Shown piece by piece: positions 9,035-17,211 of a stretch of DNA of 54,288 nucleotides. The DNA is from Granulicella sp. (GTDB lineage: Bacteria > Acidobacteriota > Terriglobia > Terriglobales > Acidobacteriaceae), in NCBI GenBank assembly GCA_027365345.1, contig DAHXNO010000135.1, forward strand, positions 1 through 54,288. Direction: 5' to 3'. Positions within the stretch are counted from its first letter, which is position 1, and each line of letters starts with the position of its first letter. The notes under the pieces were generated by a model that ran no database searches, had not been told where the DNA came from, and saw only the letters and a list, made by a program, of their open reading frames with translations. The translations under genes and the position numbers were made by a program.

Positions 9035-10639
9035 GTGTTGACCGGCACCGAAACGAAACAAGCATCTTCTCCATGGCTGCGGCTTCTCTTGCTCTTCGGA
9101 ATGTCCGTGGCTGTTGCCCTGCTGTTTGACTATGCGCTCAGTTGCCTTCTCTACGCTCGTCCGGGCTCGGACTCAGCCTGGCTTCTCTACGTGGCCGACC
9201 GCGTGTTGGCTGGAGCACGGCTTTACAGCCCAAGCATTACAGAGACAAATCCGCCCCTGATCGTCTGGTTCTCTGTGATTCCCGATCTTCTGGCACGGTG
9301 GCTTCCTTTTTCGCCGCTCCTGATTCTGAAGATCCTTGTGGCGGCGATGGTCTGCGCCGGCGCTGCGTGGTGTGCGCGAATTCTGTATGCTGCAAAGCTT
9401 GCCGCATCGCCACTGCTGCTTGGCCTCAGCTTCTGCGCTGTGGCCGCTGTGGAGGTTTCACGCGATCTGCTCGGCTATGGCCAGTTTGGCCAGCGCGAGC
9501 AGCTTGTGGTCATCCTGGTGTTGCCCTACCTGCTCTACGCAGCGTGCGGATCCAAACTGAAACTCGGCCTGGCGGAACGTATTGCGCTTGGCGCGGCCGC
9601 CGGCTGCGGCATCTGCGTCAAACCCCAGCAGATACTCCTTCTTGCCGCCGCCGAGCTTCTCCTCCTGCTGTGGACCCGTGATCTTCACCGCTTGAAGCGC
9701 GCCGAGCTTTTTGCAACCGCACTCACGGTCTGCGCCTATGTCCTTGCTGTCGCTCTGGCTACAAGCTATTACAGCCAGATGGTCCCACTCCTGAAGGACA
9801 CCTACTGGGCTTATGCGGATACCAGTAAGCTCGTACTCCTTCGCTCCGTATTGCTGGACTGGAGGGTTTGGCTGACCTTGGTTATCTGGTTAGGCGTCGG
9901 GAGATACCTCAAGCATCCTGCCGCGCCCCTCGCTCTTCTGGCTGCGGGTCTTGGCGCCGGGCTCGCGTATTGCATCCAGGGCACGGCCTGGGCCTATCAC
10001 CTATTCCCGTCGGAGGCCCTTCTTTATTGTGCGCTTGGATGGATGGCGCTCGATCTGCTTTCAACCGTGGCGGAGCCCACAGCCCCCCGCACTCTGGTCT
10101 TTGCCGGCCTGGCGCTTGTTCTTGTGGCCGTTTCGCTCCCCGCGTTCCTCGCCCGCGAGCGGCGTCAGCTTCTGCTGGCGGAGAAATATAGGTCGCCGCT
10201 CTCGTATTTGCTGGCGCAATACCCGCCACAGACCCCGGTCTACGTCTTTTCGACCAGCCTTGGTGAGTTCACCGATATCTTTCAGAACCGCCTTGTTTGG
10301 GGAAGCCGCTACGCCCACCTTTGGTTGCTTCCGGCAATCGTAGAGAACGAACGCGCGCTCTCCGGTGGCGCTCCGGCGCGCAAGACTCTTCCACCGGTCC
10401 GAGTGCGCGAGCTGGCCGTCATGCAGAGGTCCAATACAGCCGAAGACCTGCGCAGATGGAAGCCCAGATTTGTCATCGTGGAGCACTGCAGTCCCGCGGT
10501 TCCCTGCCAGGCCCTCGGCGCTATGAGCTTTGATCTGCTGCAGTGGTTTCTGGAGTCGCGGAGCTTCGCTGCGGAGTGGTCACACTACCAGCTACAATCC
10601 AGCGGCAGATTTTTCGACGTCTACCAACGGATTCCATAG
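9035..10639 (+). CDS. polytopic membrane protein, GT-C glycosyltransferase-like
   Basis: A 534-residue integral membrane protein with around a dozen hydrophobic segments. The first outward loop (residues ~38-75) carries acidic and proline-rich features seen in GT-C enzymes that use polyprenyl-phosphate sugars: PGSDSAWLLYVADRVLAG, then ETNPPLIVWF. A soluble C-terminal part (from ~385) includes YVFSTSLGEFTDIF and a cysteine pair in EHCSPAVPC. GTG at 9035 is the start, with GGAGG 7 bases upstream. The sugar and acceptor are unknown; assignment to GT-C rests on topology and loop features, not on a named family match. It begins a run of five such large membrane proteins. Confidence 0.6.
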   Translation: MLTGTETKQASSPWLRLLLLFGMSVAVALLFDYALSCLLYARPGSDSAWLLYVADRVLAGARLYSPSITETNPPLIVWFSVIPDLLARWLPFSPLLILKILVAAMVCAGAAWCARILYAAKLAASPLLLGLSFCAVAAVEVSRDLLGYGQFGQREQLVVILVLPYLLYAACGSKLKLGLAERIALGAAAGCGICVKPQQILLLAAAELLLLLWTRDLHRLKRAELFATALTVCAYVLAVALATSYYSQMVPLLKDTYWAYADTSKLVLLRSVLLDWRVWLTLVIWLGVGRYLKHPAAPLALLAAGLGAGLAYCIQGTAWAYHLFPSEALLYCALGWMALDLLSTVAEPTAPRTLVFAGLALVLVAVSLPAFLARERRQLLLAEKYRSPLSYLLAQYPPQTPVYVFSTSLGEFTDIFQNRLVWGSRYAHLWLLPAIVENERALSGGAPARKTLPPVRVRELAVMQRSNTAEDLRRWKPRFVIVEHCSPAVPCQALGAMSFDLLQWFLESRSFAAEWSHYQLQSSGRFFDVYQRIP

Positions 10640-10924
10640 GCCGGTCACAGCTCTGACGGCGTGGTGTTGCGAATCCGATCCTGGTGGCCACAGACCCACG
10701 TTTCGGTGTGGCTACGGGGGCCCCAATTGGGTTGTGATAGAAAGGAGGGGGTTAACAGCGTATGGGCTCGGGCGGGTGCCACCAAACTTGTTTATGGCGG
10801 TGGACAGCCGCACGGAAGCGGGCCGGGCAGCGGAATTGAAGGTGCGGGAATGACCGGCGTACGCCTTCGGAGTGTCCTGCGCTGCCCGCTGGTTATCGCG
10901 CCCCGGTTGAAGGGACGGCGCTGA

Positions 10925-12244
10925 ATGGGACGGAGCAACGTGATCCACGCTGTCAACGGGGCTATGCGGTCAGCAGAGCCGTGCGGAATAGAGCGCACGT
11001 TCTTTGCACTCTACCTGTTGTTCATCGCCTTGTATTCGATAGGGTTTAACGCGTTAATGTTGCGTGAAAACAACCCATACATTCTTGGGGACTGGCTGAT
11101 CAATTACAGCGGCGGGTTTGTCCGCCGTGGCCTGACCGGTGCGCTGGCGCTGATAGTACACGACATGACGGGAGTTCCGCTGGCGTGGGTGGTATTTGCG
11201 ATGCAGGTGAGCATCTTTCTGTTGTTCCTGGCTTGCGTGTACAGATTGTCAAAGGGAATTCGCTGGTCGTATCTGATGATAGCGGTGCTGTTGTCGCCTG
11301 CGACGCTGACCTTTACGGTCATGGACCCCTATGCCTCCGGCCTCCGGAAAGAAATTCTGCTGTTTGCCGCACTGGCGTTCGCGTTGTGCGTGCTTCTATC
11401 CGGCAGGCTGAAAGACTGGCAGCTGAGCGCCATGTTGAGCCTGATGCTGGTTGGGCTGGCTCTCTCGCATGAGGCTCTGATGATTGGAGTCCCCTATTTC
11501 TTTGCGGCTGTAGCGATCCAGACAAACAGCCCTCGGAGGGCTTTGAGAATCTGTGCGGCGCCGCTGGCTCTGGGCGGAGCGGCATTTCTGGCGGCTTTGC
11601 TCCGCCACGGAGATTTAGCTGTGGCGCAGACGATTTGCAGTTCAGTGGGCGGGACGCTGGGACCGTTTGTCAGACCTGGGACGCGTTTGCCGAGCAACGA
11701 TATCTGCAGTGGAGCTATCCAATTCCTGCCGCTGAGCCTCTTCCAGGCGCGCATGATGATTGCGCCCATGATTCGACAGTGGGGCCTGGTTCGGCTTTTC
11801 TGCCTGCTGGCGATTCCCACTTTTGTGCCGCTGATTGGGCAGTTTGCGCTGTTTTGTCGAGACGACAGGTTGCGCTTTGAGGTGGGCACGGTGCTTGGGT
11901 GTGCGCTGGCGTCGCTGCCGGCTACGGGGCTCCTGTTTTATTGCGGGCTGGACTGGGGACGCTGGATCCACATCCAGGCGATCTGCTTGATGCTTATGGC
12001 GATGCTGATTTCCCATCGGGCGGCAGTTGTCGCGGGAAAGGCGGGGCCGGCGAGGAGCCGCAATCCCTGGATTCATGCGGCAGCGTCGTCGGCAGTGCTT
12101 TTGTACGCGACCACATGGATGCTGCCGGCCGTTGGCGACCACGGAGAAAGACCCGGTTACCTGGATGTCGCACGGACCTTGCGTCACCTTCACCTACCGC
12201 CGCCCACCGCTCCGGGAGGGCCGATGAAGCTGGACCTGCACTGA
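10925..12244 (+). CDS. polytopic membrane protein of a polysaccharide locus
   Basis: A 439-residue protein with about ten hydrophobic segments. A conserved-looking loop follows the first segment, GDWLINYSGGFVRRGLTG (~57-74), a pattern seen in uncharacterised membrane proteins near glycosyltransferase genes. Function unknown; it may be a GT-C-like transferase or a polymerase. ATG at 10925 is used; a second ATG at 10964 (MRSAEPCG) is just as plausible. The 285 bases before it contain no supported gene. Confidence 0.6.
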   Translation: MGRSNVIHAVNGAMRSAEPCGIERTFFALYLLFIALYSIGFNALMLRENNPYILGDWLINYSGGFVRRGLTGALALIVHDMTGVPLAWVVFAMQVSIFLLFLACVYRLSKGIRWSYLMIAVLLSPATLTFTVMDPYASGLRKEILLFAALAFALCVLLSGRLKDWQLSAMLSLMLVGLALSHEALMIGVPYFFAAVAIQTNSPRRALRICAAPLALGGAAFLAALLRHGDLAVAQTICSSVGGTLGPFVRPGTRLPSNDICSGAIQFLPLSLFQARMMIAPMIRQWGLVRLFCLLAIPTFVPLIGQFALFCRDDRLRFEVGTVLGCALASLPATGLLFYCGLDWGRWIHIQAICLMLMAMLISHRAAVVAGKAGPARSRNPWIHAAASSAVLLYATTWMLPAVGDHGERPGYLDVARTLRHLHLPPPTAPGGPMKLDLH

Positions 12245-12309
12245 GTTCTGCGGCAGCAGGCGCTGGAATTGAGGGAGGCGCGGTGAGACGGATGGGAGTG
12301 GACCTGTAC

Positions 12310-12323
12310 CTGCCAATTGGCAG
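12310..12323. other. perfect 14-bp palindrome
   Basis: CTGCCAATTGGCAG is a perfect dyad in the 182-base gap between two convergent membrane-protein genes. No promoter is expected in this position, so it is either chance, a repeat fragment or part of a terminator structure. Confidence 0.3.
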
Positions 12324-12426
12324 CGCGCGGCGGGGTAGCCATCGGCGTCTTTGCCGGGATCGCAGGGCCGGGCGGACCGAGACGGTCAGCGTGCCGGAGT
12401 TCGACTTTGACACGATGAGAGCGTTC

Positions 12427-14172
12427 TCAGCGATCGCGAACGCGATTTTGCTGCCCGCTCCACTTGACCGACCGCACAAGGTAAGACGAGGGGTTGAAGC
12501 CGGGGTAGAACGCGGCCCAAAAGATCTGGAACTGGCGCTGGATCGCAGCCCGGAACCGCGAGTCTTTGCGGATGGCGATGCCATAGTTACCAGCGTCCGC
12601 GTACACGTCGTATTGGGCAAGCAGGGCCGGGTCAGAGAAGAGCACGCCGCGCTGGTAGGTGTAACTCGTGTTGGGCATCCAGATCAGGTCAGGCTTGCGC
12701 TTGAGGAAGCTCGCCACCTGGAAGCCGTGCAGAGCGATCTGCGGATCGTTGAGGCCGGCCATGTCGATGACGTTGGCGTGGGAGGCGCGCTCACCCAGAT
12801 AGCCGACCTCCGTGGAGGCGACGGTGACGCCAGGGGGCAGAGGAGCGATCAAATCGTCGGTGATGGCCAGCATCATCGGTTGCCACTCATAGGTTGGGAG
12901 CGGAGCTGTGGCCACGATGCGGAGCTGGGCAGGATCGTACTCGACGTGGTGACCGTGTTCAAGGAGCCGGAACTTCCGCTGCACCGCCTGCGAATGGAAG
13001 AGAAGGAAGAAGATCAGAAGCACGGCAACCACCGCGCCCCGGCTGCGTAGCGTGTTCCCCGGCCACGCATCGCTCTCTGCTGAACCCTGAGCCAGCCAGC
13101 GATCCAGCACCAGAACAGCGGGAACCACCAGCAGCGGCGCATACGGGACGTAGTAGCGGCTGTCAAAGCCCATGATCTGTGTCACCGTTCCCAGATAGGC
13201 GAATACCAGCGCGGCCGGTATCAGCCCGGAGAGCACCAGCCGCAGGTCGCGCCGGCGGGCGAGAAGAACCAGCGCGGCGACGAAGAGCTGCAGGGCGCTG
13301 AGGAAGGCGATGAGCATTAGGCTGGGATACCAGACGTCCGCATAGCCCCGGTAGGCGTTGCCGCCCTTCATATGCACGCTGAGCGGAACTGGCGTGCCGA
13401 AGTACAGCCGGCAGAGAGCCAGCTCCAGCAGGACCCCGGCGCAGAAGACCCCGTAGAGAAGGACGAACGACCGGAGCGGGGGCCGCCCCTCGCGGCGAGT
13501 CTTCTCATCGCCAAACGGTCCGGTGGGCAGCCAGCCCACCAGCGCAGGGAGCAGCAGCGTTACGAGCCCGGACTCCGGGCGGGCCAGGAACAGCAGAACC
13601 CCCACTCCCCCTGCCACGGTGGGAGGTATGCGGCCGGCGCGCCACAGCAGGCAGAGCCCCAGGAACAAGGCGCAGAGAGCGGTGGCCAGCATCGTCTCCA
13701 TGCCGTTGAACTGGTCGCCCTGGAAGAGCGTGGAGGCAAACAGCGGCGCCGCAATCAGCGCCAGCGTGAGCAGCGGCCTGCGCAGCCAGGTGCTCTGAGC
13801 ATTGGCCGTGACGGCCCAGGCCATCGCGATCACCGCGGCGATGGAACATGCCCAGGAGCCGAGCAGGAGCTGGGTCCAGGGGTCAGTCGGCAGATAGCTC
13901 AGCAGCAGGACGCAGAAGCTCCACAACAGCGAGGTGGGCCCATAGGTGTGTACGCCGTTCAGGTTCCAGGAAAAGCCAAGCCCGTGGCGAATGTTATGGA
14001 CGTAGCGCAGGAACATGTAAGCGTCGTCGAAGCTGAGCTTGTCGCGGCGCACCACCATCAATCTCTCGATGGAGGTGGCAGCGGCCTGCGCGAGTAACAG
14101 AGCCGCCGCCAAGTCGATAAGCCGACGCCGTCCGTCAACTTGCCTCGGCTTCTCCAGGCTGCTGTTCTCCAC
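12427..14172 (-). CDS. GT-C glycosyltransferase with arabinofuranosyltransferase-like first loop
   Basis: A polytopic membrane protein of about 581 residues. Its first periplasmic loop reads SFDDAYMFLRYVHNIRHG then GFSWNLNGVHTYGPTSLLW. This matches the pattern DDA-x4-RY-x2-N-x3-G-G-x3-N-x7-G-x-(T/S)-x-LW that I know from GT-C enzymes using decaprenyl-phospho-arabinofuranose (AftB-like proteins) and their unassigned relatives. The paired aspartates at ~49-50 are the expected catalytic/metal site. The frame opens at a TTG (14193), but GGAGG at 14179-14183 lies 6 bases before GTG at 14172, so that start is chosen. It sits 84 bases downstream of a second GT-C gene and the UbiA-family gene, on the same strand and probably in one operon. 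Confidence 0.68.
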   Translation of the reverse strand: MENSSLEKPRQVDGRRRLIDLAAALLLAQAAATSIERLMVVRRDKLSFDDAYMFLRYVHNIRHGLGFSWNLNGVHTYGPTSLLWSFCVLLLSYLPTDPWTQLLLGSWACSIAAVIAMAWAVTANAQSTWLRRPLLTLALIAAPLFASTLFQGDQFNGMETMLATALCALFLGLCLLWRAGRIPPTVAGGVGVLLFLARPESGLVTLLLPALVGWLPTGPFGDEKTRREGRPPLRSFVLLYGVFCAGVLLELALCRLYFGTPVPLSVHMKGGNAYRGYADVWYPSLMLIAFLSALQLFVAALVLLARRRDLRLVLSGLIPAALVFAYLGTVTQIMGFDSRYYVPYAPLLVVPAVLVLDRWLAQGSAESDAWPGNTLRSRGAVVAVLLIFFLLFHSQAVQRKFRLLEHGHHVEYDPAQLRIVATAPLPTYEWQPMMLAITDDLIAPLPPGVTVASTEVGYLGERASHANVIDMAGLNDPQIALHGFQVASFLKRKPDLIWMPNTSYTYQRGVLFSDPALLAQYDVYADAGNYGIAIRKDSRFRAAIQRQFQIFWAAFYPGFNPSSYLVRSVKWSGQQNRVRDR

Positions 14173-14256
14173 TTGTTTCCTCCGGGTATTCAATTCCTTG
14201 GCGTCGATTCGGCGTTACTCTTTGCTTCCGTCGCTGATCCGCCCTTGCCTGCGCGG

Positions 14257-15873
14257 CTAGCGGACAGAGGCGGACCGATTCCTCGTTGCGCCCTGCGGCC
14301 ATTCTACGGATAGAGCCTCGCCGCCGAAGCAGGGGCCCAGCGGAGAGACAATGGCGTCTTCAGCGGCGGCGGCCTCCGCGGTCCAGTTCCAGCCGTCCCG
14401 CCACTGGACCAGCAGATGCGGGCCGGGTTGTCGGATCACCTGATCGTAGTTCACCACCGGCAGCCGGGTGAAGTGGCGGAGGTTGCGGGCGGCGATGGAG
14501 TAGGTGTCGTGTTGCAGCCAGAGAACCTCCTGGCCGGCGTTGTAGAGCAGGGTGATGCGGCTGCGCAGGGCGGAGTCGGGCGTGTAATAGGAGTCGACGA
14601 AGAAGTTGCCCAGGCTCTGCTCGTAAAGCGGCTCGCCAGGATGCGCGGCCAGCGCCGCGGCCAGCGCTGGAGACGGCCGCAGGCTGGCCAGCAGAGCGGC
14701 GGAGTCCTTGCGCTCGTTCCGGATGTTGTGCAGGTTGACGGCCAACGCGGCGGCGGTGATCAGGGCCAGCGCCGCATAGTAGAAGGCGTTGCTGCGCAGC
14801 CTGCGCTCCAGCACGATGCCGAAGGTGGCGGCAAAGGCGATAAGCGCCGCGATGACGTAGCGAACCTCCATCGTGTGGGTGACAAAGCGGCCAAAGAGAT
14901 ATCCGAAGAAGGGTAAGAGCGCCGTGGAGGCCAGCGCTACCCAGATAGAAGCGGATTCATTCGCCGGACGGCGCTGGGAGCGTCTCCAGCCGGCCCAGGC
15001 CAGCGTCAGGGCCAGGATCAGCAGGATGGCGGCGGCCATCCGCTGCAGCGGTATGGGCCAGGTGGTGTAGCGCAGAAAGAGCTCACGATAGCCTTGGCTG
15101 ACGTCGTGAATGTTCACCCCGGTGATGTAGTAGTGCCGCCGGTAGACCATCAGGGCGGCGCGGAAGGGAAGAATCAGGCCAACCGAGGCCAGGCCCAGCG
15201 CCAGGGCCGTGACGACTCCCGCGTCGATGCGCCTGCGGATCAGGCTGCGGGAGAGTTCGCCCAGGGTTACGGGAATCAGGATCAGCACGCCGAAGTAATG
15301 GCTGGTGATGGCCAGGGCGATGGAGAGAGTTAAACCGGCCAAAGGAAGCAGGCGCGAACCGTCCCGGCTCTCCTCGCGTGAGCCGGCTTCTGCCGGGGGC
15401 TGTGTTGCGATCTGCCAGCAGAGCAGCGAAAGGGCGTAGAGGCCCAGCAGCAGGCCGTAGGGCCGTCCCTCCAGCGAGTAGCGGAAGCTGGCCGTGCAGA
15501 GGGGCACGGCCATGGCCACAATGGCGGCATGCTCCCCGGCCAGGCGGCGAACCAGAAAGAAGAGGCAGAGTTGGAAGAGCAGAAATCCGCCCAGCGCGGG
15601 CAGGCGCAGCGCCATCGCGTTGCGTCCGAGCAGGTCCATACACAGATGGGAGAGCAGATGGTAGGTGGGAGGGTCCAGCGAGATCGGGTGGTGGAGCTGG
15701 ACCAGGATCACCTGTTGGAAGCTGGCCACGCCGTCCGAGTAGAAGGAGAGAAACTCATCGTTCCACATCAGGCGGACGTGCGACCAGAGCAGAGAGAGCG
15801 AGGCGCTGAGCAGCAGGAAGAAGGCGGGCAGCAGATAGGAGCCGGCGTTTGCTCTGGAAGGGGGCGGCTTCAT
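14257..15873 (-). CDS. GT-C glycosyltransferase (GT39/ArnT-like)
   Basis: A 538-residue polytopic protein. The first loop has the acidic WNDEFLSF, typical of GT39/ArnT-like enzymes that take sugar from a polyprenyl phosphate, followed by SLDPPTYHLLSH and, later, EGRPYGLLLGL. The frame is open to 15891, but ATG at 15873 has GGGGAGG four bases upstream and overlaps the stop of the UbiA-family gene as ATGA, so this is the likely start. It is clearly paralogous to the divergent gene at 17212-18885 (shared LRLPA, CLF-x-VRRLA, RPYGL, NIR-x-ER). Specificity unknown; coupling to a phosphoribosyltransferase-like gene suggests a pentofuranose donor. Confidence 0.72.
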   Translation of the reverse strand: MKPPPSRANAGSYLLPAFFLLLSASLSLLWSHVRLMWNDEFLSFYSDGVASFQQVILVQLHHPISLDPPTYHLLSHLCMDLLGRNAMALRLPALGGFLLFQLCLFFLVRRLAGEHAAIVAMAVPLCTASFRYSLEGRPYGLLLGLYALSLLCWQIATQPPAEAGSREESRDGSRLLPLAGLTLSIALAITSHYFGVLILIPVTLGELSRSLIRRRIDAGVVTALALGLASVGLILPFRAALMVYRRHYYITGVNIHDVSQGYRELFLRYTTWPIPLQRMAAAILLILALTLAWAGWRRSQRRPANESASIWVALASTALLPFFGYLFGRFVTHTMEVRYVIAALIAFAATFGIVLERRLRSNAFYYAALALITAAALAVNLHNIRNERKDSAALLASLRPSPALAAALAAHPGEPLYEQSLGNFFVDSYYTPDSALRSRITLLYNAGQEVLWLQHDTYSIAARNLRHFTRLPVVNYDQVIRQPGPHLLVQWRDGWNWTAEAAAAEDAIVSPLGPCFGGEALSVEWPQGATRNRSASVR

Positions 15874-17006
15874 GCAACCTCCCCGTTCCATGCGATCCTC
15901 TCCGCGGACGCCTTCCGGAGCCGCTGCTGGTCCCAGCGCGCGGCCACGGCTGGAGACCTCTGACGAAGCGGAAGCAGCACGAGAGTGGAACGTGAGACGG
16001 TTGCCGGGGTCGCCTGCCGCAACGAGGAGGTAGTGGTAGGCAGGGTAGGAAGAAAGATCTGCTCCAGACGCGGTAGGCGCAGAAACAGCAGAATGCCCAT
16101 CACCAGCACGGTTGCGGAGAAGGAGGCCATCAGCAGCGGCTCACGATAGAGCTTCTCCGGGTTCTGCACCGCGCTATCCGGTTTGAAGGCTAGCCGCAGG
16201 TAGATGGCCATAGTGAGCGCGACCAGAGGAAAGCTGAGGATCAGCTCGATACGGTAGCGGATGATAAAGGCACCCAGAAAGAGCATCGCCGCAGAGGCGT
16301 AAAAGACCACGGAGACCAGCAGAGACTCTGGCGTGTAGCGCTTGAAGGAGGCACGATAGGCTCCGGCCAGCCCGTGGTCACCGGAGTGGTGCAGTTCAGA
16401 GAGTTCGCTGAAGCGCTTGAGGGCCATAAAGTAGCAGCCGATCATCCAGTAGGCCAACAGAAGAGACACGGGCGGGATCAGCACACGGGTGACGGCGTAC
16501 CAACCCAGCAGCATGCGCAGCGGGTTGTTGATGGACTCGGTGAGGACGTCCAGGTAGGGAACGTCCTTGGTGCGGATGGGCGGGAAGTTGTACAGGCAGC
16601 CCATGATCCACAGGATCAGCGCCACCAGGGCAAAGATTCTGGAGATGGTGAGGGCGATTGCGATGCCGGCGGCCATCATCAACAGCCACTGGGCGTAGGC
16701 CCAGGGGATGCTCACCAGGCCGCACGCTGCGGGACGGTTCTTCTTGATGGGATGCAGACGGTCGAAGGGAGCGTCCAGCACCTCGTTGATCACGTAGTTG
16801 CTGCACGCCACCAGGGTGATGGAGACCAGGGCCAGAACCAGGGTGCGGATCAGGTGCAGGTTGAACAGCGCCGGGTCAACGCTCAAGGGGACGATAACGC
16901 CGGGCAGGACGAAGAGGTTCTTGATCGAGTGGTCCAGCCGGGCGATGGCGAGGTGAGCTCTGAGCCGGTCTCGAACCGGTAGGCTGGTGCGCTCGCGTTG
17001 AGACAT
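15870..17006 (-). CDS. UbiA-family decaprenyl-phosphate phosphoribosyltransferase-like protein
   Basis: A membrane prenyl-acceptor transferase. The best match is the DPPR synthase branch of UbiA, which joins PRPP to decaprenyl phosphate in the first step toward decaprenyl-phospho-arabinose. Evidence: RLDHSIKNLFVLPGV (~23-37); N74-E-V-L-D78-x3-D82-R-x-H85-P-x-K88 followed by RPAACG, aligning with the family's NDxxDxxxD-R-x-HP-x-K-x2-RP-x-A-x-G; then YLDVLTES, FMALKRFSEL and YTPESLL at the expected spacings. The usual second motif Asp is Glu here (NE for ND). The length of 378 exceeds the ~300 usual for the family because of a ~65-residue Pro/Arg/Ser-rich C-terminal tail whose end overlaps the next gene by four bases. 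Other UbiA enzymes (quinone or heme) fit the HPxKxxRP signature less well. Confidence 0.8.
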   Translation of the reverse strand: MSQRERTSLPVRDRLRAHLAIARLDHSIKNLFVLPGVIVPLSVDPALFNLHLIRTLVLALVSITLVACSNYVINEVLDAPFDRLHPIKKNRPAACGLVSIPWAYAQWLLMMAAGIAIALTISRIFALVALILWIMGCLYNFPPIRTKDVPYLDVLTESINNPLRMLLGWYAVTRVLIPPVSLLLAYWMIGCYFMALKRFSELSELHHSGDHGLAGAYRASFKRYTPESLLVSVVFYASAAMLFLGAFIIRYRIELILSFPLVALTMAIYLRLAFKPDSAVQNPEKLYREPLLMASFSATVLVMGILLFLRLPRLEQIFLPTLPTTTSSLRQATPATVSRSTLVLLPLRQRSPAVAARWDQQRLRKASAERIAWNGEVA

Positions 17007-17048
17007 CGGCAGGGTGCTCCCGGGGGCGTTTTCGTCGGCTACTGATGG

Positions 17049-17087
17049 AGAGTATAGCGTGGGGGTCTGCGGCGGACGATATACTCT
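17049..17087. promoter_or_regulatory. mirror-image -10 boxes between divergent glycan genes
   Basis: AGAGTATA (17049-17056) and TATACTCT (17080-17087) form a perfect 8-bp inverted repeat with a 23-base centre. Each arm reads TATACT toward its own gene: the UbiA-family gene on the minus strand (leader of about 40 bases) and the GT-C paralogue on the plus strand (about 120 bases). Matching -35 boxes are poor, so this could instead be one operator. Confidence 0.4.
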
Positions 17088-17211
17088 ATGCTATTGCGCA
17101 AAGCTCAGGGCCGGGGCAGGTCTGGTCCAGCGTCGATCCTGTGGTGAGGGAAATCTCTGATTCGTATGTCTATCCCGGTTCGTTCCTCCGTCTCTATGCC
17201 TGCCTCCTTCT

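Noticed and set aside
10741-10839. AAAGGAGGGGG followed by a 25-codon frame from ATG 10762
   Set aside because: Spacing to the ATG is 13 bases and the peptide (Arg/Gly/Trp-rich) is not convincing.
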